DNA from: an uncultured Bacteroidales bacterium
GTDB taxonomy: Bacteria; Bacteroidota; Bacteroidia; Bacteroidales; Bacteroidaceae
Reading direction: 5' to 3'
Length of the DNA: 45,316 nucleotides
Assembly (NCBI GenBank): GCA_902788315.1
Contig: CADAJS010000032.1
Location: 1 to 45,316, forward strand
Part shown: piece by piece, positions 7,285 to 15,804 of the stretch
Layout of the letters: each line of letters starts with the position of its first letter
Position numbering within the stretch: position 1 is the first letter of the stretch
Program-made: the position numbers and the translations under genes
The notes under the pieces: model-generated
Told to the model about the DNA's origin: nothing
Seen by the model: only the letters and a program-made list of their open reading frames with translations
The model's database searches: none

Positions 7285-8427
7285 ATGATTTACAACGATT
7301 ACAAAGGGCTGCAACTGTCAGCCCTGGGCATGGGTGCCATGCGCCTGCCGTTGGTGGGTGGCAATGATGCCGACATCAACGAGGAAGAGACCCAGCGAAT
7401 GGTGGACTATGCTATGGCTCACGGAGTGAACTATTATGACACGGCCTGGGGCTATCATGCCGGCAACTCGGAGCTCGTGATGGGGCGCGCCCTGAAACGC
7501 CATCCCCGCGAGAACTTCTATCTGGCCACCAAGTTTCCCGGCTACGACCTGAGCAACATGCCTCGGGTGAAGGAGATATTCCAGAAGCAGCTGGAGAAGC
7601 TCCAGGTAGATTACGTGGATTTCTACCTCATCCATAACGTGTGCGAGCTGAATATCGACGCCTACCTGCGCGAGGAGCAGTATGGCATCTACGGCTACCT
7701 GATGCAGATGAAGGCCGAGGGGCGCATCCGCCATCTGGGCTTCTCGGCCCACGGGAGCTACGAGGTCATCGAGCGATTCCTGGAGCGCTACGGCGAGGGC
7801 ATGGAGTTCTGCCAGCTGCAGGTGAACTATCTCGACTGGGACTTCCAGGAGGCTCGCCGCAAGGTGGAACTCATCCGCAGCCACGGACTGCCCGTCTGGG
7901 TAATGGAGCCCCTGCGTGGCGGACGCCTCTGCCACCTGGAGCCCCGACATGCCGAGCGGCTGGCCCGCCTGCGCCCCGACGAGACACCTGCCGGATGGGC
8001 CTTCCGCTTCCTGCAAACCATCGGCGCCACGATGGTGCTCTCCGGCATGTCTGACATGGAGCAGATGCAGCAGAACATCGCCACCTTCGAAACCTTCCAG
8101 CCACTCAACGAGGAGGAGATGAAGACACTCCTCGCCGTGGCCGACGAGATGGTGCGCCCGGGGATGGTGCCCTGCACGGCCTGTCACTACTGTACCACCC
8201 ACTGTCCGCAGGAGCTCGACATCCCCTCCCTGCTGGCCCTCTACAACGAAGAGAAGTTCACGGGCGGCGGCTTCATCGCTCCGATGGCCCTGATGACCTA
8301 TCCCGAGGACAAGCGGCCCGATGCCTGCCTGGGCTGTGGCAGCTGTGCCGCCGTCTGCCCGCAGCAGATAGACATCCCCGGCGCACTGGCCGACTTCTCC
8401 GAACTGCTCCGGAAGAGTCCGCTCTGA
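7285..8427 (+). CDS. Aldo/keto reductase fused to a C-terminal ferredoxin-type [4Fe-4S] domain
   Basis: The 380-residue protein starts at the first ATG after the promoter. Residues 1-290 are an aldo/keto reductase TIM barrel with the usual tetrad Asp52 and Tyr57 (YDTAWGY), Lys83 (ATKFPG) and His117 (FYLIHN). The C-terminus has two Cys clusters of ferredoxin type: Cys297, 300, 303 and 307 (CTACHYCTTHCP), and Cys348, 351, 354 and 358 (CLGCGSCAAVCP). These should bind two [4Fe-4S] clusters. Such fusions are common in anaerobes and imply electron exchange with ferredoxin or another carrier as well as NAD(P)H. The physiological substrate is unknown. No signal peptide, so cytoplasmic. A gene 37 bases downstream on the same strand is probably co-transcribed. 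Confidence 0.93.
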   Translation: MIYNDYKGLQLSALGMGAMRLPLVGGNDADINEEETQRMVDYAMAHGVNYYDTAWGYHAGNSELVMGRALKRHPRENFYLATKFPGYDLSNMPRVKEIFQKQLEKLQVDYVDFYLIHNVCELNIDAYLREEQYGIYGYLMQMKAEGRIRHLGFSAHGSYEVIERFLERYGEGMEFCQLQVNYLDWDFQEARRKVELIRSHGLPVWVMEPLRGGRLCHLEPRHAERLARLRPDETPAGWAFRFLQTIGATMVLSGMSDMEQMQQNIATFETFQPLNEEEMKTLLAVADEMVRPGMVPCTACHYCTTHCPQELDIPSLLALYNEEKFTGGGFIAPMALMTYPEDKRPDACLGCGSCAAVCPQQIDIPGALADFSELLRKSPL

Positions 8428-8464
8428 GTTCTCCCCCCCGACTGATTCCAACCCAAGACCCATA

Positions 8465-9676
8465 ATGAAAAAGACACTCCTATGCCTCATCTGCGCCCTG
8501 CTGCCGGCCCTCGCCGTGCCAGGCGCAGCCAAGCGCCGCACCCAAAAGGGGAACGAGGCGCGTCCCGAGATTCCCATCCTGGCCTGGTACAGCATTCCGG
8601 CCGGACAGTTTGCCACCCAAGAGCGCTATGAAGAGCTGCGCGATGCAGGATTCACCCTCTCCTTCTCCCACATCTACAAGTACGAGGATGCCATCCGGGC
8701 ACTCGACCTCTGTGCCGCCACCGGATTGAAGAGCATCTTCATGTGTCCCGAGCTGGAGAAGGAGCCCGAGGCCACGGTGGCCAAGGTCAAGGACCATCCC
8801 GGGCTGGGAGGCTATTTTCTGCGCGACGAGCCGGGCAACGATGCGATGGACGCCCTGGGCGAATGGGCACGACGCATCCAGTCGGTGGACAGCCTGCACC
8901 CCTGCTACCTCAACCTGCTGCCCGAGTGGGCATTCTCGCGCGAAGGCTACATCGAACACCTGCGCCTCTTCTGCGAGAAGGTCCCCCTGCCGCAGATTTC
9001 GTATGACCTCTACCCCATCCTGAGCGACGAGAAGGGCAACATCACGCTGAACCACACCTTCTATGACAATCTGGAGCTGGTGTCGAAGGCGGCCCGCGAC
9101 CGTGGGAAACCCTTCTGGGCCTTTGCCCTGTCCACCGCCCATACGCCCTATCCCATCCCCACCATCGCCCATCTGCGCCTGCAGCTCTATGCCGCCCTCT
9201 GCTACGGTGCCCAGTGCCTCCAGTACTTCACCTACTGGAATCCCGGTACCGAGACGTGGAACTTCCACGAAGCCCCCATCAAGCAGGACGGTCAGCGCAG
9301 CCCCGTCTATGAGCTGGTGAGGGAGATGAACCGCGAGATTCAGGCGCGCGCCTTCGTCTTCCTGGGCAGCCGCGTGGAGAGCGTCTGCCACATGGGCAAG
9401 ACCATCCCGCAGGGCACCCGCCGACGCAGCACCACGCCGCCTCACTTCCGGCAGCTGGATTCGGGTGACGGCGGAGCACTCGTGGCCACCCTGCGCAATG
9501 GCGAGAAGACCTACGTGGTGGTGCAGAACACCTCGCCCACCGACCCCGTCCAGCTTCAGATAGAGACGGACGAGACCGTGACGATGATCCGCCCCGACGG
9601 CTCCGGCGTCCCGGCCCATCGCTACGGGCCGCTCTTTATCCTCGAGGCCGGCAACATCCTCGTCTTCTCCTATTAA
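8465..9676 (+). CDS. Secreted putative TIM-barrel glycoside hydrolase
   Basis: The 403-residue protein has a cleavable signal peptide (residues 1 to about 22, no lipobox Cys). The alternating strand/helix pattern of the body, the segment YFLRDEPG with Glu122 placed like an acid/base Glu, and FTYWNPGTETW near the end of the barrel suggest a (beta/alpha)8 glycosidase of the GH42/GH-A type. The last 80 residues look like a small beta domain. I cannot name the family or substrate. It lies between a reductase and a GH78-like gene, consistent with a carbohydrate role. An imperfect copy of its last 46 bases lies at 11527-11572. Just after its stop, CCCGAATCGG resembles the end of the MITE-like element. 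Confidence 0.7.
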   Translation: MKKTLLCLICALLPALAVPGAAKRRTQKGNEARPEIPILAWYSIPAGQFATQERYEELRDAGFTLSFSHIYKYEDAIRALDLCAATGLKSIFMCPELEKEPEATVAKVKDHPGLGGYFLRDEPGNDAMDALGEWARRIQSVDSLHPCYLNLLPEWAFSREGYIEHLRLFCEKVPLPQISYDLYPILSDEKGNITLNHTFYDNLELVSKAARDRGKPFWAFALSTAHTPYPIPTIAHLRLQLYAALCYGAQCLQYFTYWNPGTETWNFHEAPIKQDGQRSPVYELVREMNREIQARAFVFLGSRVESVCHMGKTIPQGTRRRSTTPPHFRQLDSGDGGALVATLRNGEKTYVVVQNTSPTDPVQLQIETDETVTMIRPDGSGVPAHRYGPLFILEAGNILVFSY

Positions 9677-9736
9677 CCCGAATCGGATTCAACAGCGCTC
9701 CGTCGAGGACCGAGGTAGAAATAATCTGCATTTCCC

Positions 9737-9767
9737 TTTGCCATTTCAGGCGTTTACACTACCTTTG
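9737..9767 (+). promoter_or_regulatory. Promoter of the GH78-like gene
   Basis: TTTG at 9737-9740, 19 bases, then TACCTTTG at 9760-9767. It separates this gene transcriptionally from the preceding one. Confidence 0.7.
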
Positions 9768-9800
9768 CCCCGATAAATAAAGAAATACATGCCAGAGATT

Positions 9801-11429
9801 ATGACGAAGAGAATCTTTCTGCTGATGATGTGCGCGACAATGGCGGCCACCGCCTGGGCCGACGATGTATATAAAGATGTACGCGCGCGATGGCTGCAGA
9901 CGGCCGAGGCATCACGGCCCCAGCTGCACTACGAGACAGTGCGCCCCACGGCTATCGTCCGAGCCGTGCAAGATACGGCAGCCTACCAGGGCTGGCGGTA
10001 CGAGAAGACGGGCGAAGCATCCTCGATCTACACCGCCAACTTCAATGCGCAGCGCGAGGTGACGCTCGACTTCGGACGACATCTCGTGGGCTACTTCACC
10101 TTCCACGTGCGGGAGATGGACCGCTGCCAGGATGCACCCATCCGGCTCCGCTTCACCTTCGGCGAGGTGCCGGCAGAGCTAAACGTGCCGCTCGACCCGT
10201 GGAAGGCCGGACTGAACCGGGCGTGGATGCAGGACGAGGTGGTCACCGTGACCCGCGTGGACCAGCCCATCACGATACCACGCCGCGTGGCGTTCCGATA
10301 TCTGAAGATTGAGCTGATGGGCCACAGCAGCTGGGACTTTGCCCTGGACGACATGTGGTTCCAGGCACAGTCGTCGGCCGGAGAGGTGCAGACTGCATTG
10401 CAAAGCGGATGCCCCGACATCGTGCGGCGCATCAACGAGGTAGGCGTCAACACCCTGCACGAGTGCATGCAGACCGTCTATGAGGACGGACCCAAACGCG
10501 ACCGCCGCCTGTGGGTGGGCGACATGTACCTGGAGTCGCTGGCCAATCGCTATTCGTTCCGCAACAATCTGATGACCAAGCGCTGCCTCTACCTCTTTGC
10601 TGCACTGGCGGCAGAGAACGGCGTGGTCATCTCCAACTGCTTCGAGGAACCGAAGCCCCATGCTCAGGACATCTCCATATGCCTCACCTACAGCCTGCTG
10701 TGGAACTCGTCGCTGCTCGAGTATCTCTGTGACACCGACGACCGCGAGACGGCTAACGACCTGTGGCCCGTAGCCCTGCGTCAGGTGGAGGCAGCCCTGC
10801 AGTATGTCAATGACGAGGGCCTCTTCGAGCGCGACCGTTGCCCGCTGTGGCTCTTCTTCGACTGGCGCGACGGACTGGACGTGGCCACCCCCATGCAGGG
10901 AGCCACCATCTTTGCCCTGCAGCAGACGCTGGAACTGGCACGCATGCTGGGACGCGAGAAGGAGGTGGCCGACTATCCCCGACTGATAAAGCGGATGACA
11001 GCAGCCGCACGCAAGTACTGTTACGATGCCAAGCGCGGCGTGGCGCTGAGCGGACCGGACCGCCAGCTGAGCGTCCTGGGACAGACGTGGCTCATCAAGG
11101 CCGGAGTGCTCTCGAAGAAAGAGGGGGCTCGCGCCCTGCGCACCGCACTGTCCACCGAAGGCTGCGTGATGCCCGGCACGCCCTACGGCACACACTATCT
11201 CATCGATGCCATGCTGCTCTGCGACATGCAGCAGGAGGCCAGGGACTATCTCATCGAATACTGGGGCGGCATGGTCCGGAAGGGGGCCGACACGTATTGG
11301 GAAGCATACGACCCGAAGGACGACTTCATCTGTCCCTACGGCTATCATCCCGTGAACAGCTCGTGCCACGCCTGGGGCTGCACCCCCGTCTATTTTATCC
11401 ACAAGTATCCCGAGGTATTCCAGAAGTAA
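9801..11429 (+). CDS. GH78-like (alpha-L-rhamnosidase-related) secreted glycosidase
   Basis: The start at 9801 gives a standard signal peptide (MTKRIFLLMMCATMAATAWA). An ATG at 9789 would add MPEI in front and is possible. The mature protein is about 520 residues. About 70-190 is a beta-sandwich with RYLKIELMG. From about 200 on it is an (alpha/alpha)6 barrel with EDGPKRDRRLWVGDMY at residues 228-243, the equivalent of the rhamnosidase active-site loop, and NSSCHAWGCTP near the end. Classical GH78 enzymes have RDE.xGWxGD here. In this protein the second acidic residue is replaced (RDRR), as in a rhamnosidase-related clade, so substrate and even activity are uncertain. It is also shorter than multi-domain GH78 enzymes. 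Own promoter and own terminator. Confidence 0.78.
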   Translation: MTKRIFLLMMCATMAATAWADDVYKDVRARWLQTAEASRPQLHYETVRPTAIVRAVQDTAAYQGWRYEKTGEASSIYTANFNAQREVTLDFGRHLVGYFTFHVREMDRCQDAPIRLRFTFGEVPAELNVPLDPWKAGLNRAWMQDEVVTVTRVDQPITIPRRVAFRYLKIELMGHSSWDFALDDMWFQAQSSAGEVQTALQSGCPDIVRRINEVGVNTLHECMQTVYEDGPKRDRRLWVGDMYLESLANRYSFRNNLMTKRCLYLFAALAAENGVVISNCFEEPKPHAQDISICLTYSLLWNSSLLEYLCDTDDRETANDLWPVALRQVEAALQYVNDEGLFERDRCPLWLFFDWRDGLDVATPMQGATIFALQQTLELARMLGREKEVADYPRLIKRMTAAARKYCYDAKRGVALSGPDRQLSVLGQTWLIKAGVLSKKEGARALRTALSTEGCVMPGTPYGTHYLIDAMLLCDMQQEARDYLIEYWGGMVRKGADTYWEAYDPKDDFICPYGYHPVNSSCHAWGCTPVYFIHKYPEVFQK

Positions 11430-11466
11430 AAGCAGTCCTCCTTCTGAAGTGACTGAAAACGATTTA

Positions 11467-11497
11467 GCGCCCCGCCATCCACACGATGACGGGGCGC
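11467..11497 (+). terminator. Terminator of the GH78-like gene
   Basis: GCGCCCCG (11467-11474) pairs with CGGGGCGC (11490-11497), with CATC/GATG pairing inside. It is followed by tcgtctttta. Confidence 0.75.
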
Positions 11498-11526
11498 TCG
11501 TCTTTTACACTGCAGAATAATGAGGC

Positions 11527-11572
11527 CACCCTTTATCCTCAGGCCGGTAACATCCTCGTCTTCTCCTATTAA
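11527..11572 (+). pseudogene. Duplicated 3'-end fragment of the putative glycosidase gene (8465-9676)
   Basis: The segment from CTTTATCCTC to TTCTCCTATTAA repeats the last 46 bases of the gene at 8465-9676, with one deleted base and one or two substitutions. It ends in the same TAA. The flanks do not match. It is a remnant of a second copy of that gene, or of a local duplication, left beyond the GH78-like gene. An open frame through it (11520-11732) has no protein-like character. Confidence 0.65.
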
Positions 11573-11741
11573 GGCATACTACACCTGCGAGTCGCATCCA
11601 GAAACGTCACACTTCGCAGCTAAAAAATCTCCGATTCACACACCGGCAAGAACGGAAGGATACAGAGAAGGGAGACACACAATTTTTCTACAATTTGAAA
11701 ATTATTTCTCTTTTATATATCGTGAATTATAAATTTATTAC

Positions 11742-11956
11742 TACCTTTGCCGTGTCTTGTGGCACATTCTGCTTAAAAAGAGGATGAAGACCATGAGACC
11801 AAGAGAGCGTTTCCGCTTTCATCCTTTGCAACGAAATCTGGAAAATTTCAACTGAACAGGGATGAGAGACATGGTACGCCTCCTGTGTATGTGTCGTATG
11901 CATGCGGCCTACGCCGATGCTCGAGCATATACGGCGTAGGCATATTTGTTTCTTTT
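11742..11956 (+). ncRNA. Candidate small RNA or attenuated leader, promoter to terminator
   Basis: A -7 box TACCTTTG at 11742-11749 (no clear -33) is followed after about 160 bases by a strong hairpin. GCCTACGCCG (11907-11916) pairs with CGGCGTAGGC (11932-11941) around the self-complementary ATGCTCGAGCAT, and a T-rich tract ends near 11956. The implied RNA is about 200 nt. AGGATGAA (11781-11788) can pair with TTCATCCT near 11818-11825. A 23-codon frame starts at the ATG at 11784 after AAGAGG and ends at 11855, and it could be a leader peptide. The unit lies 130 bases before the FRG gene. It is either a stand-alone sRNA or an attenuator for that gene. Confidence 0.45.
11907..11956 (+). terminator. 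Intrinsic terminator before the FRG gene
   Basis: A 10-bp perfect outer stem (GCCTACGCCG) surrounds a palindromic core and is followed by atatttgtttctttt. Confidence 0.75.
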
Positions 11957-12085
11957 CATTTGTTCAGAGGTTTTTCCAGAGCCGGTTGCAAGATGACAAG
12001 GACATATCCCTACGTCTTTCTTGTATCCCAGCATCAAACGCATTAGAGCCATGAGGGGGAGGAGTGGCAGGAGAGACTCGCGACA

Positions 12086-12883
12086 ATGAAGTATGATGAT
12101 ATTGTGATAGAGAGTTTAGTACAATTCCTTGATTGGGTCATGAAAAACGGACGAATCAAGACATACTATAGAGGACAATCCTCACGTGAATGGAACCTCA
12201 CACCTAGTGTATTTAGGAGGAATTACAGCGAACACAATATTCTGAATCGTGCCGAAATATTACTGTGGAAAGAACTCTCTATATACACTAAATATTTAGA
12301 TAAATTGATTTTCCTCCAACACTATGGTTTACCAACTAGATTACTTGATGTAACATTTAATCCTTTAGTTGCCATTTATATGGCCTGTGAGTACAGTAAG
12401 GAAGAATATACAGATGATGGAGCCATCTATTGGGGGGTGAAATGCTCTGACCAGACTCCTTTAGCAGCTGAATTGATAGCAAAATACATATTTACAGAAC
12501 AATATGTAATGTCTTCTGATGACATAGATTCATTTGCAAAAAGGAATCATATACCAACGAAAGATCTATGTTCACCGTGTTTTATAATACCACCTATAGC
12601 TAATCCTAGGTTGGAGCAGCAACTAGGAGCTTTTGTTATGGCGCCCTATTCCAAAAAGGATTATTCTCCTTTCCATGCAAATTGTAGCTTGGATTCTTAC
12701 AACTTATTTGATAAAAACCGCCTCATAATTCCCAAAGAGAAGAAAAAACAAATACTAAAAGAATTGGCAACTATTGGAATCAACAGAGCATCGCTGTTTG
12801 TTGATATCACCAGCAAATTATTTTCCATCAAAAGAGAGGAAGAGTGGAGGATTGATGACATAGAAAAAATCCAGTTATCATGA
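12086..12883 (+). CDS. FRG domain-containing protein
   Basis: The 265-residue protein carries an FRG domain. The eponymous motif is here YYRGQSSREWNLTPSVFR at about residues 27-44, and LQHYGLPTRLLDVTFNPL follows at about 77-94. No signal peptide or membrane segment, so cytoplasmic. FRG proteins occur across bacteria, often in accessory regions beside toxin or defence genes, but no biochemical function can be stated. The gene is markedly AT-richer than its neighbours, as is the gene 30 bases downstream, so the two probably arrived together. Expression may depend on the promoter and terminator unit at 11742-11956. The ATG at 12086 is the first in the frame and fits the domain start. Confidence 0.85.
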   Translation: MKYDDIVIESLVQFLDWVMKNGRIKTYYRGQSSREWNLTPSVFRRNYSEHNILNRAEILLWKELSIYTKYLDKLIFLQHYGLPTRLLDVTFNPLVAIYMACEYSKEEYTDDGAIYWGVKCSDQTPLAAELIAKYIFTEQYVMSSDDIDSFAKRNHIPTKDLCSPCFIIPPIANPRLEQQLGAFVMAPYSKKDYSPFHANCSLDSYNLFDKNRLIIPKEKKKQILKELATIGINRASLFVDITSKLFSIKREEEWRIDDIEKIQLS

Positions 12884-12913
12884 CATAAGTACAAACATCA
12901 CAATAGTATTGAA

Positions 12914-15163
12914 ATGAAAAAGGTTTTATTTTTGTTATTTGCATTAGTATTGCACAATAACTTGTTTGCTCAGGAGAAAAGAATTGTTATTGATAATCAA
13001 ACCCCAGGTTCATTGTCGGATAGGCTAACCTATCCACAACAGAGAACTGTTGAAGACATGACAATCAAAGGATATATCAACAAAAAAGATATGGATTTCA
13101 TAAACAGTTTAATAAAAGATTATAACTTGAAAATACTGGATTTAAGTAATGTTACAACTGTTTTGGATGGAGTTGAAAATTGTTTGTGGGGCAAATTCTT
13201 ATCCTTTGGTTCAAATAAAGAACTACAAAAAGTGCGACTTCCATTGGCAACTAATACAGCTGCCCCTCAGGGCTACAGTGGAAGTGTTATTTCTTCTATG
13301 GTTGACACATTAGAAATAGGTTGGGAAGATCTTTCCGTTATAGGCAGACGTATATGGACAGTTCATGCAAAGCATCTAATACTACTGGAAAAAGTTAGGA
13401 TTATTCCTGATTCATTTTTTATGACTGCAGCCGACGAGAATTCAACGTATAACAATGAATGGTACGATGGTTATGAAGTAACCTTACCAGAATCCGTCAC
13501 CATAATTGGGGGCCGAGCTTTCGGGCGTTACGCCCAGTTTCAATCAGATTTTTCATTTCCTGATAGTGCAGAATATATTGGAAAATATCCGCTAGAATAT
13601 GACAGTTACTTGGGGAATTATGGTCACGCCTATATAAACAGTTGGTGCGAAAGGAAACCATCGATTTCAGATAAAAAATTTTCTTTTCCCTTAAATCTAA
13701 GATTCTACAATAGTCTAGACTACGAACCATATATGAATGCACCAGGAACGAAGAGAGTCTTTACATCTGATGAATTCAAATCTGACACGATAATTGTACA
13801 TGAGAGATGTGATACTCTATATGTTAAGCTACGTGCCAAGATAGCATATTTTTATAATAGGAAACCCGTCGTTTTTTGGACTTATGAAGATTTAAATATT
13901 GACACGCTTTACATACCTGAAGGTTGCATGTCAGCCTATCTTGAGGACTCGTATATGTATGAGGCCGCACTGAAGTCTGAACCTGAAATACACATAAAAG
14001 CAATTAAAGAAATGAAAAGTGTAAAAACCGTAAAGCTTAATAAGAATAAGGAAACGTGCTTAATTGGAGATAAGATAAACTTGGAAGCAACAATATCTCC
14101 AGTGGATGCCTTTAATAAGGCCCTCAAATGGACTAGTTCAGACAACAACATCGCCACGGTAAATAGTGATGGAATTGTCAATGCAATCAAACCTGGCACT
14201 GTGTGGGTTAAAGCCTCGTCTGAGTCAAATCCTGAGATCTCAGATTCATGTATGATTGCTGTTGTACAACCAGTAAACGGAATCTCGCTTAACTACGACA
14301 AATATCAGATAGACAATATTGGTGAAACAATTGTGCTCCTTGCGATAATCACCCCGACAAATGCGACCAACAAGGAAGTACGTTGGTCTAGTTCTAATGA
14401 AAACGTTTGTATCGTTGAGAACGGGGAGGTAACAGCTGTTTCACCTGGTACAGCAACTATTACTGCCACAACAGTTGACGGTAACTACACTGCAAAATGT
14501 ATCATAAAAGTTGTAAGACATGTAAATAGTATTGAATTGAACAAATCTTCGCTGTCTCTGAAAGTTGGAGAAAATGAGAGGCTGACCGCTACTGTAAGAC
14601 CTGACGATGCTGACGATGCTACGTTTGTTTGGTCATCTACGAACGAGAATATAATAACAGTTGACGAACGTGGAGTCGTATCTGCACTGAATGCAGGTGA
14701 AGCCTGGATTAAAGCCATCTCAAACGACAACATTAATGTAAGTGATAGTTGCAAGGTCGTGGTACTTCAACCTGTAACTGGCGTTACACTTGACTGCAAT
14801 ACTTACCAGCTTAATACCATTGGAGAAAGTTTTGAAATACACGCAAACATTGAGCCGAGCAACGCCTCAAACAAAAATGTCAGATGGATAAGTTCTAATG
14901 AATCTGTATGTTTAGTATCACATGGCGTTGTCGTAGCTGTAGGATATGGAAGTTGTGTAATAATTGCGAATACTGACGATGGGGGATACATTGCGACCTG
15001 CAGTGTTATTGTCATGGACGGTTCTGGTATTACGTCTCACAAAAACTGCAACGAGGTAGTACAGATTTATGACATAAATGGAATAAGACTCAAGACCCTA
15101 CAAAGAGGAATCAATATCGTACGTCTATTTGATGGAACAACGCATAAGATTATCGTAAAATAA
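12914..15163 (+). CDS. Secreted surface protein with N-terminal beta/LRR-like region and four BIG2 domains
   Basis: This 749-residue protein has a signal peptide ending near LFAQ (residue 20). Residues about 50-360 contain a BspA-like leucine-rich pattern (LKILDLSNVTTV, VTIIGGRAFG). Four bacterial Ig-like group 2 domains follow at about 370-452, 454-535, 537-619 and 621-703. Each has the V(K/N/T)..(V/I)xL start, W(T/S/I)SS(N/D)..(I/V) core and G..A(I/V)..G end. The tail VVQIYDINGIRLK..RGINIV (717-749) resembles Bacteroidetes C-terminal sorting tails, suggesting surface delivery. No catalytic motif is seen; adhesion is the natural guess. It is AT-rich like the FRG gene upstream and probably shares its transcript. 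A perfect hairpin lies downstream. Confidence 0.82.
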   Translation: MKKVLFLLFALVLHNNLFAQEKRIVIDNQTPGSLSDRLTYPQQRTVEDMTIKGYINKKDMDFINSLIKDYNLKILDLSNVTTVLDGVENCLWGKFLSFGSNKELQKVRLPLATNTAAPQGYSGSVISSMVDTLEIGWEDLSVIGRRIWTVHAKHLILLEKVRIIPDSFFMTAADENSTYNNEWYDGYEVTLPESVTIIGGRAFGRYAQFQSDFSFPDSAEYIGKYPLEYDSYLGNYGHAYINSWCERKPSISDKKFSFPLNLRFYNSLDYEPYMNAPGTKRVFTSDEFKSDTIIVHERCDTLYVKLRAKIAYFYNRKPVVFWTYEDLNIDTLYIPEGCMSAYLEDSYMYEAALKSEPEIHIKAIKEMKSVKTVKLNKNKETCLIGDKINLEATISPVDAFNKALKWTSSDNNIATVNSDGIVNAIKPGTVWVKASSESNPEISDSCMIAVVQPVNGISLNYDKYQIDNIGETIVLLAIITPTNATNKEVRWSSSNENVCIVENGEVTAVSPGTATITATTVDGNYTAKCIIKVVRHVNSIELNKSSLSLKVGENERLTATVRPDDADDATFVWSSTNENIITVDERGVVSALNAGEAWIKAISNDNINVSDSCKVVVLQPVTGVTLDCNTYQLNTIGESFEIHANIEPSNASNKNVRWISSNESVCLVSHGVVVAVGYGSCVIIANTDDGGYIATCSVIVMDGSGITSHKNCNEVVQIYDINGIRLKTLQRGINIVRLFDGTTHKIIVK

Positions 15164-15322
15164 ACTCTGTGGAATGAGATCATATTTGAAGGAATAAGCC
15201 ACAGGTTGGCCAATGATGTGGAAAACGCAAGAATATTTCAGGACAACCGTATTATGTGACGGTCGAAAACCATACATTAATAACAACTATATTGAAGTCA
15301 GAAACTATCCATTCCTTTATCT

Positions 15323-15360
15323 GCAATCATGGTCGGGCAACATTGCCCGACCATGATTGC
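15323..15360 (+). terminator. Long perfect hairpin after the BIG2 protein gene
   Basis: GCAATCATGGTCGGGCAA (15323-15340) pairs without mismatch with 15343-15360. Tttatcttcc follows. It ends the AT-rich island and fits a terminator, though an 18-bp perfect stem is longer than needed. The rest of 15164-15432 holds no supported gene. Confidence 0.7.
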
Positions 15361-15432
15361 TTTATCTTCCCAAAAAAAGCATCCGTACAAGCTTATTATC
15401 CTATGTCCATGCCTACGGAAAACGAAGGGGCT

Positions 15433-15776
15433 TCATTTCTGCATACCCGCATTGCGCATTCCCTCCTCTAACGACTGCCAGAGGGCGGGACAGGCGATGA
15501 GATGACAGATGTCGAAGAGCATCAGTCCGTCGGAGTAGCTCAGGCTGGCCTCGACGGCACGGCGCAGGCGGTCGGGGTCCGCCTGGTGCTGGTCGGCCAG
15601 GATGCCGCTGTAGAACGGATGGCGGCTATCTTCTGCAGATAATAGCTGATGCTGTCCCGATGGCTGAAGCGCTCGAAGTTGGCCGTCGCATCGAACCACA
15701 TCATAGCCCTCTTCTCCTCAGCAGAGAGGTTTAGCGTGAGGATGAGGCAGAGAGCTATCGTGAGCAGTCGATGCAT
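15433..15776 (-). pseudogene. Internally deleted, frameshifted GHL10-like glycoside hydrolase gene
   Basis: The ATG at 15776 opens a signal peptide (MHRLLTIALCLILTLNLSA) and then EEKRAMMWFDATANFERFSH, which resembles the N-terminus of family 10-like glycosyl hydrolases (GHL10, DUF187 type). After about 50 residues the frame loses meaning. A second frame then gives FYSGILADQHQADPDRLRRA and SYSDGLMLFDICHLI to a TGA at 15433-15435, which resembles the C-terminus of the same family. The several hundred residues between are missing. This is a deletion remnant joined out of frame. It lies 28 bases after the flavodoxin-family gene on the same strand. Confidence 0.6.
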
Positions 15777-15804
15777 GGCATTGTCTGTCGCCGTTGATAT
15801 CCGG

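Noticed and set aside
11520..11732. 70-codon open frame after the GH78-like gene
   Set aside because: It begins in the duplicated 3'-end fragment in a frame different from the source gene and shows no protein-like features.
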